DNA of 64,000 bases from Myxococcus eversor (GTDB lineage: Bacteria; Myxococcota; Myxococcia; Myxococcales; Myxococcaceae). Where the stretch lies: contig NZ_JAAIXY010000006.1 of the NCBI RefSeq assembly GCF_010894455.1, positions 1-64,000 of the forward strand, given 5' to 3'. This document shows, piece after piece, positions 1 through 7,148 of this stretch. The notes below the pieces were generated by a model that did no database searches, was not told the origin of the DNA, and was given only the letters and a program-made list of their open reading frames with translations. Position 1 is the stretch's first letter. Each line of letters opens with the position of its first letter. The position numbers were made by a program, and so were the translations under genes.

Positions 1-74
1 AGCCGGACAGCCTCCACCTTGAACTCGGCGGTGAAGCTGCGGCGCTTCCTTCTCTGCTTCGTATCCGTGGACAT
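1..74 (-). CDS. IS3-family transposase OrfA, N-terminal fragment (cut by window edge)
   Basis: The minus strand from the ATG at 74-72 translates to MSTDTKQRRKRRS followed by FTAEFKVEAVRL and then leaves the window. The basic leader followed by 'R-x-F-[ST]-x-E-F-K-x-E-A-V-x-L' is the signature start of IS3/IS911-type OrfA, whose helix-turn-helix binds the element ends. In this family OrfA is fused to the OrfB integrase by programmed -1 frameshifting. Only about 25 codons are present, so subgroup and activity cannot be judged. Confidence 0.8.
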   Translation of the reverse strand, partial: MSTDTKQRRKRRSFTAEFKVEAVR

Positions 75-126
75 CCCTGGACCCCTTCATCACATCTCGG
101 GTGTCCACGGAACTGGGGCAGACTCA
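1..126 (-). mobile_element. Left end of an IS3-family insertion sequence (element continues off the window)
   Basis: Read on the minus strand, the element appears to begin at 126 with TGAGTCTGCCCCAG and runs leftward through GTGGACACC to the orfA start at 74. A TGA-type tip, a C-rich inner segment and a nearby orfA are what IS3-family ends look like. Only this end is visible, so the other inverted repeat, orfB and the 3-4 bp target duplication cannot be checked. The boundary is inferred from the TIR-like tip and from the point where the reading frame of the next gene becomes repeat-domain sequence. Confidence 0.7.
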
Positions 127-1948
127 CACCTTTCCCGAGCCTCTTGTGGGCTGGGGGCTCGAGCGAATCGACGCGGAGGGAAGACGCCTGGAGCAGCTTC
201 CCGTCTGGATTTCGTCCGGGCGCCCCCTCTACTTCAAGGTCCACGCGGCGGAGACCACCTATCTTCGGATGTCCACCATCCACTCCGAGCTGAGCGGCCC
301 GTACAGCTGCAAGCTCGAAGACCTGGGACCCGACGACCACGGAGACACCCTGGACACGGCAACCCCATGGTCACCGGACACCGTCGCCACGGGCGTCATG
401 GAGCTGGTCACCGACGTGGATGTGTTTGCCCTGTCGTTGCGGCGCGGAGCCTTCTACCGCGTCGTCTGCACGTCCCAACTGCCCTCCGTACCCTGCAAGG
501 TGAATGTCCTGTCACCCACGGGCGTGTCCACGGGGGAGCCCGCGAGCACTGCCAGCTTCAATGCTTCCCATGACGGCACGTACCGAGTGGAAGTGACCTC
601 GACCTTCGCGCAGGACGTTGTCATCCAGGCGGCCTACTCGCTCCAGCTCGAGAATCTGGGGACGGACGACCACGGAGACACACGGGAGCACGCCACCCGG
701 CTGATGCCCTCGCCCTCGCCCTTCAGCGGGATGCTCTCCGGCGCCATGGACCGGGACGTCTTCTCCTTCTCCACCCAGGTGGGGCATGCCTACCTCTTCA
801 TCTGCGACGTCCTGCCCGGACAACTCCTGGCTCCCAGGCTGGTGCTCCTCGACGCCGCGGGGCGGCAGGTGGAGATCGCCCCCTATTTCCAGGAGCAGCC
901 CACCCGGGTCTCGGTGGAGGCCACCACCGCCACCGAGTACTTCGTGGAGCTCTCCTATGGAACCTACGTCGGCACCTATTCCTGCCGCCTGGAGGACCTG
1001 GGCTTCGATGACCACGCAGACAGCTCCGTGGGCGCGACAGTGGTGATGCTCTCGACGCGCCTCACGGGCCACCTGGAGACGCGCTCCGACGTGGACGTCT
1101 TCGCCTTCCCCATGCGGCCCGGCCACTTCTATTCCTTTCAATGGAAGGGAGGCACCAGCAGCCCGGGGGCCGTGTGGCTCAAGAACGCGCAGGGGACGGT
1201 GCTCCAGACAATGAACTTTGGCGGCTTCACCTATCTCGCCTCTTCGGAGGAACGCTACACGCTCGAAGTGGACGCGGCGCCCCTCGGGAGGGCGGGCACG
1301 TTCTCCATCGAGGCCACCGACCTGGGTCCTGACGACCACGGCGACACACCGGAGACCGCCACTCTGCTCGAGCCCGGCCTGCCCCTCTCCGGCGCGCGGT
1401 ATCTGGGCAGCGACCGGGACGTCTTCGTCTTCTCGATGGAGGAGAACACGCTCTATCGGGTGAACTGCACCGGCTGCGACGTGACGTTCCAGTCGCCGGG
1501 CGGCCAGCCTCGAACGCTCAAGACGACCCGGAACTCCACCATCAGCTACCACCTCGATGCGTACGCCACGGCTCCGGTCTACATCACCATCTACTCAGGA
1601 AGCCTCTACCAGCTCTCCCTGGAGTACCTGGGCAAGGATGATCATGGGGACGACACGGACCACGCGACGGGCATCACCTATCCCCTGAATCTGCAGGCGG
1701 CGCTGGACTCCGTGTTCGATGTGGATGTGTTCTCACTGAGCCTGCTCGCCGGCCAGACGCACCGGGTGCGAGCCATCGCGGGGTTCTCGACGGTGGTGAG
1801 CGTGCTGGCCCCGGACGGAACGGAAGTGACGAAGAGCTTCGAGGGAGACTTCACTCCCACCCAGTCCGGCCTCCATCACATCCAGGTGCGGCCCAACCTC
1901 ACCGTCTGGAGCTACCCCTCCGGCCCCTATCGGCTCACCTTTGACTGA
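101..1948 (+). CDS. Repeat protein with five 'LG-DDHGDT' domains, 5' end removed by the IS insertion
   Basis: The protein is built from five full repeats of roughly 110-125 residues plus the C-terminal part of a sixth. Each begins with a version of LEDLGPDDHGDT, then 'ATxL...G.L....DVDVFxF', a hydrophobic strand, and ends in 'Y.L.LE'. This resembles bacterial pre-peptidase C-terminal (PPC)-like beta-sandwich domains of secreted proteins; the match is from memory of the fold pattern. The only in-frame start, GTG at 101, lies inside the IS terminal repeat: the first residues (STELGQT) are encoded by IS DNA, and the chromosomal frame resumes about base 127 in the middle of a domain. There is no signal peptide, so the export signal was probably lost with the N-terminus. 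Treat it as a truncated gene, probably non-functional. Confidence 0.7.
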   Translation: MSTELGQTHTFPEPLVGWGLERIDAEGRRLEQLPVWISSGRPLYFKVHAAETTYLRMSTIHSELSGPYSCKLEDLGPDDHGDTLDTATPWSPDTVATGVMELVTDVDVFALSLRRGAFYRVVCTSQLPSVPCKVNVLSPTGVSTGEPASTASFNASHDGTYRVEVTSTFAQDVVIQAAYSLQLENLGTDDHGDTREHATRLMPSPSPFSGMLSGAMDRDVFSFSTQVGHAYLFICDVLPGQLLAPRLVLLDAAGRQVEIAPYFQEQPTRVSVEATTATEYFVELSYGTYVGTYSCRLEDLGFDDHADSSVGATVVMLSTRLTGHLETRSDVDVFAFPMRPGHFYSFQWKGGTSSPGAVWLKNAQGTVLQTMNFGGFTYLASSEERYTLEVDAAPLGRAGTFSIEATDLGPDDHGDTPETATLLEPGLPLSGARYLGSDRDVFVFSMEENTLYRVNCTGCDVTFQSPGGQPRTLKTTRNSTISYHLDAYATAPVYITIYSGSLYQLSLEYLGKDDHGDDTDHATGITYPLNLQAALDSVFDVDVFSLSLLAGQTHRVRAIAGFSTVVSVLAPDGTEVTKSFEGDFTPTQSGLHHIQVRPNLTVWSYPSGPYRLTFD

Positions 1949-2012
1949 AGGAGGGGCCCGGCCCCCCATCCCCGCGCGGACACCGCAGGATGCGGGGCCC
2001 ACCCCACCCCGC

Positions 2013-2114
2013 TCACACGGAGAAGAAGTTGAACAGCGCCACCCAGGCCACGATGATGGAGAACACCAGACCCGCGACCCCGTAGCCGCGCCGGAGCAAC
2101 GGCTTGCCCGTCAC
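2013..2114 (-). CDS. Possible 33-residue single-helix membrane microprotein
   Basis: Starts with a GTG (2114-2112) that overlaps the TGA of the upstream membrane protein, a typical translational-coupling junction. The product starts MTGKPLLRRGYG and continues with one hydrophobic helix ending FNFFSV. Positive residues before the helix predict the N-terminus inside. Alternatively this is the displaced C-terminus of the upstream protein: the same frame is open further upstream (GEPRGEDGPVTGK), and one base change would join the two into a three-helix protein. I cannot decide between coupling and frameshift from one sequence. Confidence 0.4.
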   Translation of the reverse strand: MTGKPLLRRGYGVAGLVFSIIVAWVALFNFFSV

Positions 2115-2380
2115 CGGTCCGTCCTCCCCACGAGGCTCACCCACAGCAGCACGCTCACGAAGGCCAGGGGCGGGAGGCACGCACCGATGAGCGTGAGCCC
2201 GAACGCCACATACGTGATGCGCGGATTCACGTACCGCCGCCAGCTCTTCTCCAGGGCCCCTGCGACACTTCCACGCGGAAGAACAATCGGACGCCCCGCG
2301 AAGGCACCATCGACCGCGTGGTCTGGCACCACGAGCAAGGCCCACCGGGTCGAGGGGCGGCGCGCCTCAGCGGCGGCCAC
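2111..2380 (-). CDS. Small hypothetical membrane protein
   Basis: About 89 residues from a GTG at 2380 (GGGGAGA lies immediately upstream; an alternative start further in is possible). After a polar N-terminal half it has two adjacent hydrophobic segments, roughly ITYVAFGLTLIGAC and LAFVSVLLWVSLV. It begins 17 bases after the stop of the degraded gene upstream and overlaps the microprotein downstream, so the three look like one transcription unit. I recognise no family. It may be the damaged front part of a protein ending at 2013. Confidence 0.4.
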   Translation of the reverse strand: MAAAEARRPSTRWALLVVPDHAVDGAFAGRPIVLPRGSVAGALEKSWRRYVNPRITYVAFGLTLIGACLPPLAFVSVLLWVSLVGRTDR

Positions 2381-2397
2381 TCTCCCCAGACGCCGGC

Positions 2398-2777
2398 TTA
2401 CACGCCCTGTGCGACACCACAGGCCGCGACGATGGCCCGAATCACGCCACGTGGGAGATCTGGACAGCCAATATAGACATTGTCCTCGTCGCCCGGCGCA
2501 TCGTTCGCCTCCCGGGCGAAGAGACAAACACGCTCCCGCATCTCGGCGGACGCGCCAGCCAGCACCACCCCACCGCATTCGAGAGACACAAGACAGCGAC
2601 TTCACGCGCCGCCAGCTCCTTACTCAGCAACCCGAGGTCACATTCAAACTCGATGGCCCCGTTCTGATCGGCAATCGAAACCACCTGCGAGTTCGTCCCA
2701 GTGCGCGAAGGAACGGAGGGATTGAGCTCCACCTCATGTCGCCCATCTCCCAACTTTCGTAGCTCCGCATAGGACAT
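2398..2777 (-). pseudogene. Hypothetical ~125-aa gene broken by a single frameshift
   Basis: The ATG at 2777 has AGGA nine bases upstream and opens a credible globular protein (MSYAELRKLGDGRHEVELNP...), but after 'AAREVAVL' near base 2590 the frame turns into a low-quality Trp/Arg-rich tail. The shadowing frame from 2589 carries the natural continuation (SLECGGVVLAGASAEMRERV... to GVAQGV, stop at 2398). Joining them with a one-base shift gives a continuous protein of about 125 residues. The family is not recognised. Its position among other tiny genes suggests an immunity or accessory protein of an accessory locus; that is inference. Confidence 0.5.
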
Positions 2778-2813
2778 TCCGTGAAGTCCTCACCGGGCCA
2801 CACCTCGGCCTGC

Positions 2814-2927
2814 TCAAGCCACTGCCTGGAAAAAAAGACCCATCACCAGGACACGGCCTGCCTGGGACCGAATGAACAAGACCTTCATCCAGCACCCCTC
2901 AGGAAACACCGGCTTACCGGATTTCAC
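2814..2927 (-). CDS. 37-aa ORF, probably the start of another broken gene
   Basis: GTG at 2927 follows directly after the stop of the upstream 127-aa gene (TGAGTG). The peptide KSGKPVFPEGCWMKVLFIRS reads like real protein but ends soon after a run of seven T residues (A-run 2830-2836 on the plus strand). One frame over from that run the sequence continues plausibly as WLEQAEVWPGEDFTE. Homopolymer slippage in the genome or in the assembly would explain this. Confidence 0.3.
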   Translation of the reverse strand: MKSGKPVFPEGCWMKVLFIRSQAGRVLVMGLFFQAVA

Positions 2928-3311
2928 TCACGTCGCACCGCGAGGAACGTGGAAAACACCCACCGAACTCACCACATATCTCACGAAGCAAACGGGACAT
3001 CGCGCACCCAGGTAACTCACGCCGTGAACCTCGCAGCGTTTGTCACAATTCCAAGGAGTGAACTCCAACATCGTCATCACACCCGAATTCGGAGCGGCGA
3101 ATTCAGGAAGGTTTTTCACGGTTTCTGAGGCCTCCACCCATCCACACTGTTCACCAATTTGTACCCAACCGTCCGACTTCTCACCCCACCGCAAGACATC
3201 CAAGGCCTCGGCGACTGGAACCTGACGCGACTTCATCATCCACTTCACGAATCCCGCGCGTGTGCCTTCCCGCATGCGGCACCACCCGCCAAAATAGGTC
3301 GCGGACTCCAT
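2928..3311 (-). CDS. Hypothetical 127-aa protein
   Basis: ATG at 3311 is preceded by AAAGGAGGAGTCTG, a near-perfect ribosome binding site, which makes this one of the better supported genes of this patch. The product is soluble and rich in Trp and Cys (GGWCRM, WVQIGEQCGWVE, CDKRCEVHG, ARCPVC). No family is recognised. It lies 39 bases downstream of the Imm35-like gene on the same strand, consistent with a small operon of immunity-type genes. Base composition is visibly less GC-rich than the core genes to the right. Confidence 0.5.
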   Translation of the reverse strand: MESATYFGGWCRMREGTRAGFVKWMMKSRQVPVAEALDVLRWGEKSDGWVQIGEQCGWVEASETVKNLPEFAAPNSGVMTMLEFTPWNCDKRCEVHGVSYLGARCPVCFVRYVVSSVGVFHVPRGAT

Positions 3312-3350
3312 CAGACTCCTCCTTTGACTGGGAGCGGCCCCACATTGTGC

Positions 3351-3563
3351 TCAAAGAAATCGAGCGCCTCCGGTCTTGTCATTGACCAGCACCATCAACG
3401 GCCCATCGAAAACGGGGCCATCCCCACGACTCCCTTCAAACAAGGCGACCCATTCATCGGCCATTCTCGGGTGCTTCCGCGCTCCTGAAGCCAGCCGCAA
3501 CTCCTCCTTCAACTCATGCGCGACAAAACGCCGCGCCACATCAGTCGCCTCGTCAGCATTCAT
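3351..3563 (-). CDS. Small Imm35/YrhB-like putative immunity protein
   Basis: Seventy residues beginning MNADEATDVARRFV and containing GPLMVLVNDKTGGARFL at the C-terminus. A short helix followed by '[GN]GP-hydrophobic-V-x-D-K-x-T-G' is the pattern I associate with Imm35/YrhB-type immunity proteins of polymorphic toxin systems; the resemblance is weak and unverified. It starts three bases after the stop of a C-terminal protein scrap (3567-3689), the arrangement expected of a toxin followed by its immunity gene. Confidence 0.45.
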   Translation of the reverse strand: MNADEATDVARRFVAHELKEELRLASGARKHPRMADEWVALFEGSRGDGPVFDGPLMVLVNDKTGGARFL

Positions 3564-3566
3564 CGT

Positions 3567-3689
3567 TCAGACACCCTTAATGGTCCCATGTATCTTTGCC
3601 ACCATCTTGCCCTCCTCCCACCACGGGGCCCAGGCTACCTCGGCGTTGGTCGGCCGAACATCCCTGAGGTGAGGGGCCAAGCCTCGGTA
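3567..3689 (-). pseudogene. C-terminal remnant of an upstream gene, possibly a lost toxin
   Basis: Between an in-frame TGA (3692-3690) and the TGA at 3569-3567 there are 40 codons with no usable start, reading YRGLAPHLRDVRPTN then AEVAWAPWWEEGKMVAKIHG. The Trp-rich amphipathic sequence and the three-base gap to the next start look like the tail of a real protein whose body has been deleted or scrambled. Upstream sequence in all minus frames looks non-coding. Inference: relic of a toxin-immunity pair. Confidence 0.35.
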
Positions 3690-4106
3690 TCACTCACTCA
3701 GCGACGAACTGGAGTTGCCACCACCCAGGAAAAGCACGACACGGCGCACGGCGAGCCGCAGGCCTCAACGACAGGCAAGCTCGAGTCATCGACGCGACTG
3801 AGCCGCGCCGTTCCTCGCACCCCGATGGGAGACGGGTCGCCACAGACCTGCTCCGAAAGGTCCCAGCCCTGCGACCTGCGGCGAACCGAACGCTGGGGCT
3901 GTCCTGCAGCCCCAGCACGTCACATGGGCCCCCAAGGAAGCACGAAGGGCCGCCGAGTGAAGCCGGAGGCGCCCGCCGTGCCGTCGCTGGACGCGAAGCG
4001 ATGAGGAATCACGTTGCACATAGACAATTGAACAAGCCCCCTGAGGGGCGCCTCGGCATCCCAAAAGGCCGTCGCTTCGCGGCAAAGCCTCCCGTATCAA
4101 CAACGC
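3690..4106. other. Gene-free stretch
   Basis: About 420 bases with no convincing coding sequence on either strand. Open frames present are Arg/Pro/Ala-rich and lack ribosome binding sites. No inverted repeats, tRNA or IS end were recognised. It separates the degraded patch on the left from the AurF-like gene on the right. Confidence 0.4.
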
Positions 4107-4136
4107 TTGACTTCTCACGGGGAGAATTGTTCTATT
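4107..4136 (+). promoter_or_regulatory. Candidate sigma-70 promoter of the AurF-like gene
   Basis: TTGACT at 4107-4112 and TTCTAT at 4130-4135 are separated by 17 bases in an AT-rich pocket. Transcription would begin about 4141-4143, which coincides with the ATG at 4142, so the message may be leaderless. Confidence 0.4.
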
Positions 4137-4141
4137 TTCAA

Positions 4142-5065
4142 ATGCTGAATCAAACCGCTGAATATCAATCCTGCATCCAGAGTTCAGAGAAGGTGTCCTG
4201 GCGTCTTGATGAGCTGCTGCCCAAAGACACCGTCCTGGATTTCAGCCGCCGATTCCTCTCGAATGAGCTGACGGGCGCGGAGGCCATTCCCTTCCTGAAC
4301 GCCGAGGAGCGGCTGATGCTGAATCACATCCGCTCCAACAGCTATGCGCACCTGTTCCTGTTCCTGGAGGAGTACGCGGTGGCCCTGGCCTCGCAGCGCG
4401 CCGGGCTGGAGTTGCACGGGAACGCGACGCACATGCGCGCGCTCCTGCGCTTCACAGAGGAGGAGCTGAAGCACCAGCAACTCTTCGCGCGCTTCACCAG
4501 CGCGTTCGCCCGGGGGTTCAAGGTCGTCCCCGCCCTGCTCGACAACCACGTCGAAGTGGCGCGGGCCATCATGGCGAAGTCGAACCTGGGCGTGCTCATC
4601 TTCAACCTGCACCTGGAGCTGATGACGCAGCAGCACTATCTGGAGACGATCCGGGGAAACAAGACCGAGACGTTGGATCCGCTGTTCTGCGACCTGCTCA
4701 AGCACCACTGGCTCGAGGAGGCACAGCACACCCGGCTGGACTTCCTGGAGGCGCAGAAGATCCTCGCGCAGGAGCCCGACACCCTGGACGCGGCCCTCAC
4801 GGAGTACGCGGAGCTGCTCCAGGCGCTGCGGGGGACGTTGAACGCCCAGCTCGCGTTGGATCTCCAGACGCTGGAGAAGGCGGTGGGGCGCGCGTTCACC
4901 CCGGAGGAACACCAGCACCTGGCCGAGTCCCAGGAGCGTTCGTATGTCTGGGGGTTCATCGGAATGGGGATGAAGGCGCCCCTCTTCCTCTCACGCCTGC
5001 GCGCGCTTTCCCCCGTGGCCGAGCAGCGCGTCCTGGAGCTGGCGCCGACGTACTACTGTGTGTGA
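4142..5065 (+). CDS. AurF/ferritin-like diiron protein
   Basis: The 307-residue helical protein carries the ligand pattern of non-heme diiron oxygenases: Glu in FLFLEEYA, ExxH in EEELKHQQ, Glu in LHLELMTQQHY, and a second ExxH in HHWLEEAQHTRLDF. This order fits the AurF (p-aminobenzoate N-oxygenase) branch of the ferritin-like superfamily. Known members oxidise amino groups, but most homologues have no assigned substrate, so the reaction here is unknown. I chose ATG 4142 (MLNQTAEYQ) rather than an upstream ATG at 4001 because the extra residues are low-complexity and a promoter lies just before 4142. No Shine-Dalgarno precedes it. The gene is alone and convergent with the lipoprotein gene at 5105. 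Confidence 0.65.
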   Translation: MLNQTAEYQSCIQSSEKVSWRLDELLPKDTVLDFSRRFLSNELTGAEAIPFLNAEERLMLNHIRSNSYAHLFLFLEEYAVALASQRAGLELHGNATHMRALLRFTEEELKHQQLFARFTSAFARGFKVVPALLDNHVEVARAIMAKSNLGVLIFNLHLELMTQQHYLETIRGNKTETLDPLFCDLLKHHWLEEAQHTRLDFLEAQKILAQEPDTLDAALTEYAELLQALRGTLNAQLALDLQTLEKAVGRAFTPEEHQHLAESQERSYVWGFIGMGMKAPLFLSRLRALSPVAEQRVLELAPTYYCV

Positions 5066-5104
5066 TTGATGCGGGCTTCGGGGACGCCGCCGCTGCTCGT
5101 CTGG

Positions 5105-6523
5105 TCACTTCCTGGCGGGCACGGGGTTGACTGGGGGGGCCTGGCGCGGCGCCTGGAGCGGGGGAAACGACGCGGTCAGCGCGCCCAGGTAGAGCCTGCC
5201 GTGGAAGCCGTCAGGCCGCGGGGCGGTGAAGAGCGTCACGCCAGCGGCCTGCTTGGAGGACTGCCGTGCCTCGAGCGTCGGGCTGATGCCGAAGACGTTG
5301 CACTCCACATCCTCGTCCCAGACGCTGTAGCGGCAGGTGAACTGGGTGCCGCGCTGGAAGCCCACGTCCAGGGCTCGCACCGAGGGCAGCACGCGCGCCA
5401 CGCGAGCGCCCATGGGCTCGAGGTCACCATCCCAGCTGACCTCCGTGGTGCGCGCGTGGACGCTGCCCGTGAGCGCCAGCGTCCAGGCCTGGGGGCGCTT
5501 CGACCGGGCGTTCATCAGATGCTCGGCCATCTGCTCCTCGCGCTCATTGCCGTGGGCCTTGTCGGAGTCGATGGCGGCCACGGCCACGTCCTTGCCGGAG
5601 ACGCGCAAGCGCCGGGCCTGCTCGACGAGCCACAGCATGGCGCGGCTGCTGCGCCCGTCCTGGTGGACCCGGCGCCAGAAAGCGCTCCCCGAGAGGAACT
5701 CCTGGATGGCTCCTGAATCGCCGTCACTGGCGAGGTAGCGCTCCAGGAGCGGCTGCTCGGAGACGGGAATGGACAGCGCCAGCGTCACCGGCAGGTCCTG
5801 GGCCGTGGCCTCGCACGCCATCCGCAGCGCCACGGACGGCACCTCCTGCGTTCCCAGGGGGTCCGCCACGAGCAGGACGCCTCCCTTGGAGAACAGGGAC
5901 GAGGCACCCTCCACGGGCGCGCCACACGCGGGAGCGGTGGCGGAGGCCCCGTCCTCCTCGCCCCAGCTCTCCATCACCACCGAGCGAATGGGAATGGGGG
6001 GATTGCCGCCCACCAGCTCCAGCGCGGGAGCCATCTCCAGCCGCTCCAGGAGCTTCTGCTCGATGTTCATGTCGCGGTAGCCATGTGCTGGCCGATAGCC
6101 CTCCAGCCCAGGGATGTTCATGAAGGCATCCGGCACGGAGGCCTGCCCGCTGGACCGACCGGAGGCCTCCGGGGCGGCGAAGCCCCCTTCCTGCGTGTAC
6201 CTGATGCGAAAAACCCGAACGAGTGCCTGCCGGGGCCCGAGCCGCTCTCCCTGGATGTAGTAGCGCTCGGGAGGGATGACGTCCGGAATGAAGGAGGAGA
6301 ACATCTCCAACCCTCCCTCCTTCTCCATCACGTCCATGCGGTTCTTCTCCAGGATGTACCGGGCCGTCATCATCGCGTCCTCGACGGGCACCGAATAGAC
6401 GACTTCATGCGTGGGCTTCTCGTACCGCCCCGTCTCCGGGTTGTACTGGTCCGAGATACCGCGCGTGGCGCTGGCGCATCCCACGCACCCCAAGAGCCCC
6501 AGCATCACTCCAAGCCGTCGCAT
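5105..6523 (-). CDS. Large lipoprotein with a possible ChaN/EreA-like domain
   Basis: Start ATG 6523 is preceded by GGAGGAAGTG and gives a clean lipoprotein signal, MRRLGVMLGLLGC, with the lipidated Cys at 13; an in-frame ATG at 6535 is possible. The N-terminal third (to about residue 170) is an unrecognised domain. From roughly residue 210 the pattern of a hydrophobic strand, 'SEQPLLERYL', a long helix pair, 'DVAVAAIDSDKAHG', 'REEQMAEHLMNA' and 'LALTGSVHARTT' resembles ChaN/EreA-like hydrolase or heme-binding folds. This is a fold-level guess. Total length 472 residues. It would sit in the cell envelope. Confidence 0.5.
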   Translation of the reverse strand: MRRLGVMLGLLGCVGCASATRGISDQYNPETGRYEKPTHEVVYSVPVEDAMMTARYILEKNRMDVMEKEGGLEMFSSFIPDVIPPERYYIQGERLGPRQALVRVFRIRYTQEGGFAAPEASGRSSGQASVPDAFMNIPGLEGYRPAHGYRDMNIEQKLLERLEMAPALELVGGNPPIPIRSVVMESWGEEDGASATAPACGAPVEGASSLFSKGGVLLVADPLGTQEVPSVALRMACEATAQDLPVTLALSIPVSEQPLLERYLASDGDSGAIQEFLSGSAFWRRVHQDGRSSRAMLWLVEQARRLRVSGKDVAVAAIDSDKAHGNEREEQMAEHLMNARSKRPQAWTLALTGSVHARTTEVSWDGDLEPMGARVARVLPSVRALDVGFQRGTQFTCRYSVWDEDVECNVFGISPTLEARQSSKQAAGVTLFTAPRPDGFHGRLYLGALTASFPPLQAPRQAPPVNPVPARK

Positions 6524-7148
6524 CACTTCCTCCATGAGCCACGAGTCCCGGAGACGGGTTTCAGACCTCCGGCCGCGTCGACCGCTGAAACGCCCGGGGC
6601 GGCAGGTCATATTGACCTCGTCCGGTGGACGTTGGAATGAGGAGACGGCGAATCCTCCGCGTCGAAGCCGGTGCCCGTGAGACTCTGCGTGAAGGGACGC
6701 CAATCTGTTCCCTGAAGCGGTGTTCGACGAGGGACGTGGAGGCTCCCACCCGTTGAGCCAGCGACACCGCGTCCGAGGGGTCGTCGTCGGGTGTGGCAGG
6801 CAATGCGAGCGATGCGTGCGGAGACCGTCAACGGACAGGGCCCCAGACCCAGGGCGTTCTGGAAGAGCTCGGTCCGGGGTTCGGGCTTTCGCAAGCATAG
6901 GAACACGTCAGCCCTCCCCGGCCCGCGCTTTGTCCACAGTCCCCGGCGGTTTTCAAGCGCGCAATCCGCCACGCTTTGTCCACAGCCCATCGCTGAATTC
7001 AAGAGAGGAATCAGGGTCCGCTCGGGCCACAGCAAATCTGTATTTTCAAGAGCACACGCCTCGAACAAATCCGATACACGGCTGCGCCATCCCTCCCTTC
7101 CGAGTGTCTTCGATGCGTGCATCCGTCACTGCTCGTCCCGGCGAAGCC
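6524..7148. other. Long upstream region between divergent lipoprotein and RND efflux genes
   Basis: About 625 bases without a convincing gene on either strand. It contains the 14-bp direct repeat annotated separately and several TTTTCAAG/TTCAAG words (near 6950, 6996 and 7045) in an otherwise GC-rich context. It presumably holds the promoters of both flanking units. Confidence 0.4.
6926..6985. repeat. Two direct copies of CGCTTTGTCCACAG, 46 bp apart
   Basis: Identical 14-mers occupy 6926-6939 and 6972-6985 in the same orientation. Each contains TTGTCCACA, which fits DnaA-box consensus (TT[AG]TNCACA) and equals the Streptomyces-type box. There is no other sign of a replication origin here, so operator sites for regulation of the efflux operon are at least as likely. 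Confidence 0.5.

Noticed and set aside
1941..2762. Plus-strand 273-codon frame across the degraded patch
   Set aside because: The composition is Arg/Pro/His-rich, it has no domain or start signal, and the opposite strand carries better coding sequence.
2928..3311. Zinc-ribbon call for the 127-aa protein on the basis of its cysteines
   Set aside because: The Cys spacing (CDKRC, then CPVC) is irregular and the C-terminus may be frameshifted, so no domain can be claimed.
3516..4004. Plus-strand 162-codon frame between the small genes and the AurF-like gene
   Set aside because: Thr/Arg/Pro-rich, no ribosome binding site, antisense to the remnant and Imm35-like sequences, no domain.
6535..6898. 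N-terminal extension of the lipoprotein gene
   Set aside because: The frame is open but the added residues are Arg/Pro/His-rich. The lipoprotein signal and Shine-Dalgarno fix the start at 6523 (or 6535).
6926..6985. A chromosomal replication origin based on the DnaA-box-like repeats
   Set aside because: Only two boxes are present. There is no AT-rich unwinding element and no dnaA, dnaN, gyrB or parAB nearby.
6607..7122. Minus-strand frame in the RND upstream region that contains a repeated 'DCALENRRGLWTKR'-like block
   Set aside because: The repeated peptide is only the translation of the 14-bp DNA repeat. There is no ribosome binding site or domain, and the region is better explained as regulatory.
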